Source: an uncultured bacterium
Lineage (GTDB): Bacteria > Omnitrophota > Gorgyraeia > Ghiorseimicrobiales > Ghiorseimicrobiaceae
Reading direction: 5' to 3'
Assembly: GCA_913009335.1 (NCBI GenBank)
Contig: CAJVXN010000020.1
Span: forward strand, 1-38,540
Length of the DNA stretch: 38,540 nt
The first letter of the stretch is position 1; each line of letters starts with the position of its first letter. Under the pieces are notes generated by a model that saw nothing but the letters and a program-made list of their open reading frames with translations, was not told the DNA's origin and made no database searches. The position numbers and the translations under genes were made by a program. Shown in pieces: positions 29,101 through 35,685 of the stretch.

Positions 29101-29612
29101 AGATTAAGGTCAGTCCTCGTCCGCGGCCCGAGGTTACAATAGGTACAACTACAAAAGTAGCTACAGGATGCGGTAATTTATATGTAACTATAAATTCAGA
29201 CGAGCAGGGTAAGGCATTTGAAGTTTTTACCCAGATGGGTAAAGCAGGAGGGTGTGCGGCATCACAACTTGAGGCAGTGGGAAGGCTTGTATCACTTTCT
29301 CTTCGCGCGGGAGTAGATTTAAAATCAATGATTGAGCAATTAAGAGGCATTAGATGTCCTTCGCCGTCGTGGGAGAAGGGAGTCAGAATTTTTTCCTGTG
29401 CGGATGCTATTGCCAGGGTAATTGAAAAAAGATTGGTAGATCGTTCTTTAAGGGATAATTCTGATAAAGTCATAAAAAACATAATCTCACTAGAAGAAGA
29501 TAAAGTTCACGTCTCCGCTAGTATTATCGGTGTCTGTCCTGATTGCGGAGGAGCACTTAGGCATGAAGAAGGGTGTGTTAAATGTCAGGCGTGCGGATTT
29601 TCAAAATGTTAG
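26121..29612 (+). CDS. nrdJ: Class II (adenosylcobalamin-dependent) ribonucleotide reductase with intein
   Basis: The precursor is 1163 residues; removing a 402-residue intein (91-492) leaves 761. It reduces ribonucleotides to deoxyribonucleotides using a radical generated from vitamin B12. Extein landmarks: [20 protein letters not shown] then, after the intein, Cys493 in CFVLPIEDS (one of the redox cysteines); [9 protein letters not shown]; NPCGE with Cys676 (the thiyl-radical cysteine by position); CNLGS with Cys687 (its spacing of 11 is the class II pattern); and [14 protein letters not shown]. The C-terminal part has a NrdJ-type domain with [10 protein letters not shown] and ends in a zinc ribbon (CPDCGG...CVKCQACGF) and a final Cys. 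The ATG at 26121 has CGGAGG upstream. No nrdA/nrdB is nearby. Confidence 0.92.
   Translation: [1163 protein letters not shown]
26391..27596 (+). mobile_element. Intein with LAGLIDADG homing endonuclease in nrdJ
   Basis: 402 codons, in frame. It starts with Cys1 in [17 protein letters not shown] (block A), has TGEH in [10 protein letters not shown] (block B), two LAGLIDADG-type helices, [12 protein letters not shown] (block C) and [10 protein letters not shown] (block E) with their acidic residues Glu and Asp present, block [17 protein letters not shown], and the terminal His-Asn before Cys+1. All residues needed for splicing are intact, so it is probably active. The insertion is directly before an active-site cysteine of the host enzyme, a typical site in RNR. 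Confidence 0.92.
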
Positions 29613-29650
29613 CACAGTAAGCAGTAGGTTTAATATTTTTGAATAATTAC

Positions 29651-29686
29651 TAATAACCCCTGCCTGTTAAACGACAGGGGTTATTA
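29651..29686 (+). terminator. Terminator-like hairpin after nrdJ
   Basis: TAATAACCCCTG (29651-29662) pairs perfectly with CAGGGGTTATTA (29675-29686) around a 12-nt loop, followed by GTTTAAAT. It sits 40 nt after the nrdJ stop. The T tract is short. Confidence 0.65.
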
Positions 29687-29710
29687 GTTTAAATAGTAAA
29701 GGCGGTTAAA

Positions 29711-30994
29711 ATGAAAAAAATATTTTATGTTATTTTAGATGGATTAGGGGATTTACCTCTTGAGCAATTAAACAATAAAACGCCGCTTGAGGCAGCTCTA
29801 ACGCCGAATTTGGATCGCCTTGCCCAATCGGGAAATACGGGTATAGTTTATCCCGTAGAGCGCGGAATTGCGCCGGAGTCTGATGTTGCTGTAATAAGTC
29901 TCCTGGGTTATGATGCGCATAAATATTATACAGGGCGCGGGCCTTTAGAATCTTATGCAGAGGGTCTTGAAGTTAATGACGGTAATTTAGCCTTGCGTGT
30001 TAATTTTGCAACCGCAGAAGTTGAGGGTAGAACAATAATCGATAGGCGGGTAGGCAGGAGTTTAACTACGCAAGAGGCTAGTGCGCTTGCAGAAGAAATA
30101 AATAGCAAGGTAATGCTAACGGAAGCCACTTTTGAATTTAAAAATACAATTGGTCATCGCGGGGTTTTAGTTATAAGAGGAATACGTAACCGTCTATCAG
30201 GTTGGATTACCAATCCCGATCCTGCTTATGAAAAAGAAGGAGTATTTGGTATAGCTCTTGAGAAATTTGAAAATAAAATTCTGGATGCCGTACCTTATAA
30301 GGGGTATGAAAAAGATTCATCAGCCATTGATGCTGCGCGCTTGTTAAATGAATTTACAGAAAAATCACGTAAGGTTTTAAATGAGGCTGTGATTAATAAG
30401 AAGCGGGTGGCTGAGGGTAAGCTTCCGGCAAACTTAATAGTATCGCGTGATGCCGGAGACAGGCTTCCAAAATTTCCGCCTGTTAGCGAGAACTACGGAA
30501 TTAATTTTGGCTCTTTTGTTGAGATGCCGGTAGAGCGCGGTATTGCTCTTTTAACCGGTATTAATATAGTCCAAGTTCCTGAAAAGACAGGAAATCTGGA
30601 AACTGATTATTTAGGATGGGCAAATCTTGCTTTTGAAAAAATAGCTGATTATGATGGTTTGTATATACATATAAAAGGCCCTGATGAGCCGGCGCACGAC
30701 GGTGATTTTGCCAAGAAGAAAGAATCAATCGAGGCAATTGACAAATTTTTCTTTAAGAATTTATTAGAAAAAATAGATTTAAAAGATAGTATCGTATGTG
30801 TAACCGCGGATCATTCAACTCCCTGCGCAATGAAGTCACATTCTGCCGATCCTGTTCCTTTACTTGTCTGTGGAGGAGATATCAAGCCTGACGGAACGAT
30901 GAGTTTTTCTGAAAAGACGGCAAAATTAGGTTCATTGGGTGAGATTTTAGGCAGGGATTTGATGCCACTTCTTATTAAGCTTGTCGGAAAATAA
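29711..30994 (+). CDS. apgM: 2,3-bisphosphoglycerate-independent phosphoglycerate mutase, archaeal type
   Basis: 427 residues, the ApgM length. It interconverts 3- and 2-phosphoglycerate in glycolysis/gluconeogenesis in the cytosol. Alkaline-phosphatase-superfamily metal motifs are visible: VILDGLGD (Asp10), APESDVAVISLLGYD with the probable catalytic Ser57, IHIKGPDEPAHDGD, and VTADHSTPC. The type is distinct from GpmI. The ATG has AAAGGCGG upstream. It stands alone between the nrdJ terminator and a convergent minus-strand gene. Confidence 0.9.
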   Translation: MKKIFYVILDGLGDLPLEQLNNKTPLEAALTPNLDRLAQSGNTGIVYPVERGIAPESDVAVISLLGYDAHKYYTGRGPLESYAEGLEVNDGNLALRVNFATAEVEGRTIIDRRVGRSLTTQEASALAEEINSKVMLTEATFEFKNTIGHRGVLVIRGIRNRLSGWITNPDPAYEKEGVFGIALEKFENKILDAVPYKGYEKDSSAIDAARLLNEFTEKSRKVLNEAVINKKRVAEGKLPANLIVSRDAGDRLPKFPPVSENYGINFGSFVEMPVERGIALLTGINIVQVPEKTGNLETDYLGWANLAFEKIADYDGLYIHIKGPDEPAHDGDFAKKKESIEAIDKFFFKNLLEKIDLKDSIVCVTADHSTPCAMKSHSADPVPLLVCGGDIKPDGTMSFSEKTAKLGSLGEILGRDLMPLLIKLVGK

Positions 30995-31086
30995 TATTCA
31001 AACTTACCTGCTGGTAGCCGACGTGGTAGCCGACGCCGAAAGGCGGCGGGTAACAGTCAGGTGCAGTGCATTGTTAGAGATTAATT

Positions 31087-31548
31087 TTATTGGTCATCTA
31101 ATATAATTGTTATTTTTCCTAATCGAAAACGATATTTTTTATCAGAGGGATGACCGTTTTTGTTAGGTTCTCTACCTGCTACTGCGAAATAAAAACTATT
31201 TTTTTCCATGTTTTTAGGTATTATGCCTGGCATATAACTGCTAAACCATTCAGAATGGATCCCCTTAAACCACTCTCCAACATATTTCCAAGGTCCCCAA
31301 GGGTTTTTTGCTATATAGACTTCACCGCTATGAAAATTGGCAGTCAAAAGTATAAAACGTTTTAAGCCGGGATGATATGCTGTTGAAAACAACATTTCTG
31401 TGGAAATTTCTGGAATTGCAATAGCATTTGTTTGATTCTTATCCCAATAAGGTTGGTCTTTGTCGTTTATTCCAGCGAAATATTCCCATGCAAAGTAGTC
31501 TAAAATATCATCTTTTTTACGCGTGATAAATATATTGGTCCATGCCAT
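31087..31548 (-). CDS. DUF4185-like protein, C-terminal part (after frameshift)
   Basis: This minus-strand ORF encodes the downstream half of a secreted protein whose first half is read in the other frame (31500-32147). Its apparent start, MAWTNIFITRKK, is only the overlap zone read out of frame. The real continuation is KKDDILDYFAWEYFAGI, which follows the first half's GPIYLSRV. Later pieces (ILLTANFHSGEVYIAKNPWGPWKYVGEW, SEWFSSYMPGIIPKN) look like the blades of a beta-propeller, as expected for DUF4185-type proteins, where Trp-Gly-Pro-Trp sequences are common. Whether it is expressed depends on the frameshift. Confidence 0.6.
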   Translation of the reverse strand: MAWTNIFITRKKDDILDYFAWEYFAGINDKDQPYWDKNQTNAIAIPEISTEMLFSTAYHPGLKRFILLTANFHSGEVYIAKNPWGPWKYVGEWFKGIHSEWFSSYMPGIIPKNMEKNSFYFAVAGREPNKNGHPSDKKYRFRLGKITIILDDQ

Positions 31549-32147
31549 TTTATTTCACTACCAATTCCGAAAGCATAGATATAACCGTCAGTATTAAGAC
31601 TATAATTTTTTCCCATATTTATAAAAATACGGCAAATGAAATTACTTTTATTTTCTTTTGTCCAAGGGCTGTTAATATCGTAATTAAAAGTCTCACCGTA
31701 ATCTTTAGAGTAAGCAATAAAACCTGTATTCGGAAATAAAAGAGGATTATGGATCGCTACAAAAAGCGTTTTATCATGAAAAAGTAAACTACTTGGTTTG
31801 GAATTGTTCTTATTATCAGATAACGGCATAGAACTTTTTACTACTTCAGCCTTAAACCGAGGAGCATTTCCTTTTAGCCTTGCTAAGCCGTTATGTGAAT
31901 AAGGAGGTTTATTATATAAATTCACGCCAAATCCATCACCCCATGATGTAAAAACATTATTATCATCTGCCCAAGTTGAAAACCATAAGTCTCCGTTGCT
32001 TTCAAAAGGAGTTAAAGGGGAAGATATTATTATTTTTTTGTTTAAAGGTAAATTATTACTTGATCTATTATTTTGTGCAAATGTGGAGTAATTAGGAGGC
32101 AGAAATATTGCTAAAGTTACTAATAGTATTATTGATTTGAATTTCAT
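31500..32147 (-). CDS. DUF4185-like secreted protein, N-terminal part
   Basis: 215 codons on the minus strand with a signal peptide (MKFKSIILLVTLAIFLPPNYSTFA). The segment GDLWFSTWADDNNVFTSWGDGFG matches the opening pattern of DUF4185 proteins (W-x-x-D-x-x-x-Y/F-x-S-W-G-D-G). After GPIYLSRVKK the frame runs into Met-Ile-Phe-stop, although homologous sequence continues in the -1 frame (31087-31548). Joined, the two parts would give a protein of about 350 residues. It faces the + strand apgM gene and is divergent from mnmG. Function unknown; the fold is probably a carbohydrate-related propeller. Confidence 0.6.
   Translation of the reverse strand: MKFKSIILLVTLAIFLPPNYSTFAQNNRSSNNLPLNKKIIISSPLTPFESNGDLWFSTWADDNNVFTSWGDGFGVNLYNKPPYSHNGLARLKGNAPRFKAEVVKSSMPLSDNKNNSKPSSLLFHDKTLFVAIHNPLLFPNTGFIAYSKDYGETFNYDINSPWTKENKSNFICRIFINMGKNYSLNTDGYIYAFGIGSEIKWHGPIYLSRVKKMIF
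31512..31518 (-). other. Slippery heptamer A AAA AAG at the frame junction
   Basis: On the minus strand the zero frame reads GTA AAA AAG ATG ATA TTT TAG. A -1 slip on A AAA AAG gives ...AAA AAG then GAT GAT ATT TTA GAC, which restores the homologous frame. This is the dnaX-type slippery sequence in the correct phase. It is equally a six-A run where a sequencing or real indel error is easy. Confidence 0.7.
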
Positions 32148-32247
32148 GCAATTTATTATGTATTATGTTAACGATAATGCTGATTATTAACTTAATGTTT
32201 TAATTATAGGGCTTTTTTTGCTGTTTCACAAGTAAAAATCTGCCATC

Positions 32248-32276
32248 TTGTAAAACTTATTCCTTGAGAGTATAAT
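32248..32276 (+). promoter_or_regulatory. Sigma-70-like promoter of mnmG
   Basis: TTGTAA (32248-32253), 17-nt spacer, perfect TATAAT (32271-32276), about 48 nt before the mnmG start. Confidence 0.6.
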
Positions 32277-32323
32277 ATAAACCTCTTAGAGTGAGTTTGG
32301 TTTAAATTTTAAAGTATTTTATT

Positions 32324-34192
32324 ATGGAAAAATATGACGTAATAGTTGTTGGAGCAGGGCATGCGGGTATTGAGGCGGCTATAGCTTCAGCACGGATGAA
32401 GTCTAAAACCCTGCTTATGAGTTTAAAGCTGGATACAATAGGGGTAATGAGTTGTAATCCTGCAATAGGCGGAGTGGGCAAGGGGCAGCTTGTTAAGGAA
32501 ATCGATGCCTTGGGTGGTGCGATGGGTAAGGCAGCAGATGCCTGCGGTATACAATTCCGGACTCTTAATGCTTCCAAGGGGGCCGCGGTACATTCTTCGC
32601 GCGTTCAAATAGACATGTATAAGTATAATCAATATATGATAGATTTAGTTAAAAATCAGGATAGGCTTTTTCTTAAGGAGGCTCAGGTAAAGAAACTAAT
32701 AGTTGTTAAGGGTAAAGTAACCGGTATTGTTATCGATAAGGGGAGCAAGATTTATGCTAAATGTGTAATATTATGCCCGGGGACTTTTCTAGACGGGGTA
32801 ATACATAAGGGGCATAAGCATTTTCCAGGCGGAAGGATAAATGATGAGTCAGCAGTTGGTTTAGGGAGTGATCTAAGAAGATTAGGGTTTAATCTTTTAC
32901 GGTTTAAAACAGGTACGCCTCCGCGCCTGGATAAAAATACAATAGATTTTTCTAAACTTATTGTGCAATATGGTGATAACCCGCCAAGACAATTTTCTTT
33001 TACGGCGAAAAAAATACGCATGAAACAGATTCCTTGCTACATTACTTATACTAATAAAAAAACACATAAAATCATTAAGGATAATCTAAAGTATTCTTCT
33101 ATGTATAGCGGAGCTATTAAGGCAGTCGGCGTGCGCTATTGTCCTTCGATTGAGGATAAGATTGTAAAATTTGCCGATAGGGAGCGTCATCAGATATTTT
33201 TAGAGCCCCAGGGTTTAAGCTCGGATGAAGTTTATCCTAACGGGTTATCTACGAGTCTCCCGGATAAAGCGCAGCTTGAAATGATTCATTCTATAGAGGG
33301 GCTTAAAAAGGCAAGAGTTATTCGTTTTGGATATGCAATAGAGCATTTGGTAGTTGAGCCTACGCAAGTTTATCCTACTCTCGAGACAAAACTAGTGAAA
33401 AATTTATATCTTGCCGGTCAGATTAATGGCACGACCGGATATGAGGAGGCAGCCGCGCAGGGTTTAATTGCCGGAATAAATGCGGCAAGAAGCATAAAAA
33501 ATAAAAAACCGTTTATCCTAGACAGGGCTACAAGTTATATCGGTGTTTTAATAGATGATTTAACCACTAAGGGTACGGATGAGCCATATAGGATGTTTAC
33601 CTCTCGGGTTGAATATCGCTTGATTTTGCGTGAAGATAATGCGGACCTGCGTCTTAGGAAAATAGGCTATGATTTGGGCCTGGTAAGTAAGAAAGACTAT
33701 ATTCAGACGCAGAAAAAGCAGGATTCTATAAAAAAAGGCATGGTTCTTTTAAATTCTATGCGTATTAAGCCGACTGATAAAATAAATAAACGCCTAAAGG
33801 GGTGGAGGCAGCCGTTTTTAAAAGAGGCTCTTACACTAAAAGAGATATTAAGGCGTCCGCGAATGGATTTTGAAAAACTAAGAAAATTAAACGGTATTAA
33901 GTTGAACATTAAAGATGATATATTCAGACAGATTGAAATAGACGTAAAATATGAAGGTTTTATAAAGAGGCAGTTGTCAGAGGTCGAGAGTTTTAGGAGC
34001 TTGGAGAAGATTAAAATTCCTAAAGGCCTGGATTATGTTTCTATTCCCAGCCTCTCTAAGGAAATAAAGGAAAAATTAGCATATTTTAGGCCTTTAACTT
34101 TAGGCCAGGCATCGCGTATTTCCGGGGTAACGCCCGCGGCGATTTCGCTGTTGATGGTTTATATGAAATTAAAAAAACCAAGTATTATTTAG
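32324..34192 (+). CDS. mnmG: tRNA uridine-5-carboxymethylaminomethyl modification enzyme MnmG (GidA)
   Basis: 622 residues, full family length. It is an FAD-dependent partner of MnmE that builds the cmnm5 group on U34 of certain tRNAs in the cytosol. It opens with the dinucleotide-binding motif VIVVGAGHAGIEAA, followed by MSCNPAIGGVGKGQLVKEIDALGG, the family CPGTFLDG and RFKTGTPPR (residues about 147-206), YLAGQINGTTGYEEAAAQGL, and SRVEYRLILREDNADLRL. The C-terminal helical domain ends with GVTPAAISLLMVYMK. No mnmE is present in the window. The next gene follows after a few bases. Confidence 0.95.
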   Translation: MEKYDVIVVGAGHAGIEAAIASARMKSKTLLMSLKLDTIGVMSCNPAIGGVGKGQLVKEIDALGGAMGKAADACGIQFRTLNASKGAAVHSSRVQIDMYKYNQYMIDLVKNQDRLFLKEAQVKKLIVVKGKVTGIVIDKGSKIYAKCVILCPGTFLDGVIHKGHKHFPGGRINDESAVGLGSDLRRLGFNLLRFKTGTPPRLDKNTIDFSKLIVQYGDNPPRQFSFTAKKIRMKQIPCYITYTNKKTHKIIKDNLKYSSMYSGAIKAVGVRYCPSIEDKIVKFADRERHQIFLEPQGLSSDEVYPNGLSTSLPDKAQLEMIHSIEGLKKARVIRFGYAIEHLVVEPTQVYPTLETKLVKNLYLAGQINGTTGYEEAAAQGLIAGINAARSIKNKKPFILDRATSYIGVLIDDLTTKGTDEPYRMFTSRVEYRLILREDNADLRLRKIGYDLGLVSKKDYIQTQKKQDSIKKGMVLLNSMRIKPTDKINKRLKGWRQPFLKEALTLKEILRRPRMDFEKLRKLNGIKLNIKDDIFRQIEIDVKYEGFIKRQLSEVESFRSLEKIKIPKGLDYVSIPSLSKEIKEKLAYFRPLTLGQASRISGVTPAAISLLMVYMKLKKPSII

Positions 34193-34200
34193 AGGTGAAT

Positions 34201-34884
34201 ATGGATAAGCAAAAATTGCATGATGAGTTAAAACAATATGCCTTTGGTATGGGGGCGGTTCTTTTTGGTGTGGCGGATTTATCAAAGGTCAAGCATGAGT
34301 TTGAGCTGGATGAGGAGATTTTAGAAAAACTGGATAAGGGCATAAGCATAGGTGCTAGAATAAATCCTTTGGTTGTTTCCGAAATAGAAAAACGTCCAAC
34401 TCAGCTTTATTTGCATCATTATAAGACAGTTAATCATTTTCTGGATCAGATTGCTTTAAAGCTTACGAATTATATCATAAGTAATGAATATCTTGCCCTT
34501 CCGATACCAGCTTCACAGATTACTGACTGGAAGAAGCAGACCTCTCATGTGTCTCATAAAAAGGTGGCTTATTTATCCGGGGTGGGATGGCAAGGCAGAA
34601 ATAATCTACTGGTTAATGAGAAATTCGGCAGCCATTTTAGGTTGGTAACGGTTTTGACAAATATGCCGTTAAAACTGGATAAACCCAAAGATTTGGCTTG
34701 CGGAAAATGTATGAATTGTGTTAAAGTATGTCCTGCGGGAGCAATAAAAGAACGACCGGAAGATTTTGATCATATTAAATGCTTTGAAAAAGTAAGGGAG
34801 TTTCAAAAAAATAATCTAATTAATCAATATATCTGTGGAATATGCATCAGAGCATGCCGAGGGAGTTGCGAGGCGTCCCGATGA
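34201..34884 (+). CDS. QueG-like 4Fe-4S protein (COG1600-type)
   Basis: 227 residues from the ATG at 34201 (GAGGTG upstream). A GTG at 34195 is part of that ribosome-binding sequence. The N-terminal region with GMGAVLFGVADLS resembles the epoxyqueuosine reductase N-domain. A typical ferredoxin cluster, CGKCMNCVKVCPAGAI, and a second Cys set, CGICIRACRGSC, follow. It is shorter than standard QueG (over 300 residues), with only one complete CxxCxxCxxxCP site, so the exact function is open. Its position directly behind mnmG fits a role in tRNA wobble-base modification, but this is inference. Confidence 0.6.
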   Translation: MDKQKLHDELKQYAFGMGAVLFGVADLSKVKHEFELDEEILEKLDKGISIGARINPLVVSEIEKRPTQLYLHHYKTVNHFLDQIALKLTNYIISNEYLALPIPASQITDWKKQTSHVSHKKVAYLSGVGWQGRNNLLVNEKFGSHFRLVTVLTNMPLKLDKPKDLACGKCMNCVKVCPAGAIKERPEDFDHIKCFEKVREFQKNNLINQYICGICIRACRGSCEASR

Positions 34885-34916
34885 TCATATAAAGAGATAC
34901 TTTCGCAACGATCGAG

Positions 34917-35063
34917 GCCCCGCCAGAGGCGGGGTTAATTCAGCCGAATAACTTATGTTTATTAACATTGGAATGAACTTATCCCGCCGTTGGCGGGATT
35001 CAATTCACACTTATAACTTACTCACATTTGCACGCTCGTAAGTTATGTGTTCATTGAAGGAGG
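34917..35063 (+). repeat. Two-hairpin intergenic element, copies B1 (truncated) and B2
   Basis: B1: GC hairpin GCCCCGCC-AGA-GGCGGGG (34917-34934), TTAATTC, then the left AT arm ATAACTTATG (34948-34957) without a proper partner. B2: TCCCGCC-GTT-GGCGGGA (34982-34998), 14-nt spacer, ATAACTTAC (35013-35021) with GTAAGTTAT (35038-35046), then GTTCATTGAAGGAGG ending at 35063. The last bases are the Shine-Dalgarno for the Lrp-family gene. It shares its layout with the element at 18615-18694. Confidence 0.85.
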
Positions 35064-35071
35064 CTTTAAAA

Positions 35072-35557
35072 ATGGATGAGATATTAGAGGTATTAGAGAA
35101 GGATGGCCGTCTGAGGCCCGAGGAAATTGCTAAAATTATCAAAAAAGACTTAAAAGCAGTAAAAAGCGCAATAAAAAAATACGAAAAACAGGGTATTATT
35201 TTAAAATATAAAGCCGTTATTAATAAAGAGCTGGCACGTGATGGCGAAAACGCAGTCAGGGCGCTAATCGAGGTAAATCTTTTACCTGAGAAGGATTTAG
35301 GGTTTGATCATATTGCCGAGAGGATTTATCGCTTTCCGGAGGTAACCAGCTGCTATCTTATTTCCGGCAGTTACGATTTGCTTCTTGTCATTGAAGGTAA
35401 AAATATACATACAGTATCAAGCTTTGTTGCTGAGAAGCTTGCTCCTATGGAGAATGTGCGGGGCACGAGTACGCATTTTATGCTTAAGAAATACAAGGAA
35501 GACGGCGTAGTCCTAAAGCATAAGGACGAAAATAAACGTATAGCAATATCGTATTGA
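35072..35557 (+). CDS. Lrp/AsnC-family transcriptional regulator
   Basis: 161 residues from the ATG at 35072, with GAAGGAGG upstream. An in-frame ATG at 35045 lies in the hairpin of the repeat element and is rejected. An N-terminal winged helix (ILEVLEKDGRLRPEEIAKIIKKDLKAVKSAIKKYEKQGII) is followed by a RAM/AsnC effector domain (VRALIEVNLLPEKDLGFDHIAERIYRFPEVTSCYLISGSYDLLLVIEG). Feast/famine regulators of this type bind amino acids. The neighbouring aminotransferase, 125 nt downstream, is the natural target or co-regulated partner. Confidence 0.9.
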   Translation: MDEILEVLEKDGRLRPEEIAKIIKKDLKAVKSAIKKYEKQGIILKYKAVINKELARDGENAVRALIEVNLLPEKDLGFDHIAERIYRFPEVTSCYLISGSYDLLLVIEGKNIHTVSSFVAEKLAPMENVRGTSTHFMLKKYKEDGVVLKHKDENKRIAISY

Positions 35558-35608
35558 AGGAGGTATTCCGCCTCATAATACGCCGGGAAATTCTGTTCCA
35601 TAGTTTCC

Positions 35609-35685
35609 TCCGCATTCGGCGGAATTAATTCGCACTGATAATTTACGTCAGTTTTGTTTCCGTAAATTATGTGCTCATTAATATG
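35609..35685 (+). repeat. Two-hairpin intergenic element, copy C (with compensatory change)
   Basis: GC hairpin TCCGC-ATTCG-GCGGA (35609-35623), 14-nt spacer containing TTAATTC, then ATAATTTACG (35638-35647) paired with CGTAAATTAT (35661-35670). Relative to copy A, C to T in the left arm is matched by G to A in the right arm, so pairing is kept. The 3' end reads GTGCTCATTAATATG instead of ending in GAAGGAGG. Its internal ATG (35669) opens a short frame that stops (TGA) across the start of the next gene. Confidence 0.8.

Noticed and set aside
31016-31075. Intergenic hairpin CCGACGCC-GAAA-GGCGGCGG as a member of the two-hairpin element family
   Set aside because: It has a GC hairpin but lacks the TTAATTC spacer, the AT hairpin and the GTTCATT tail.
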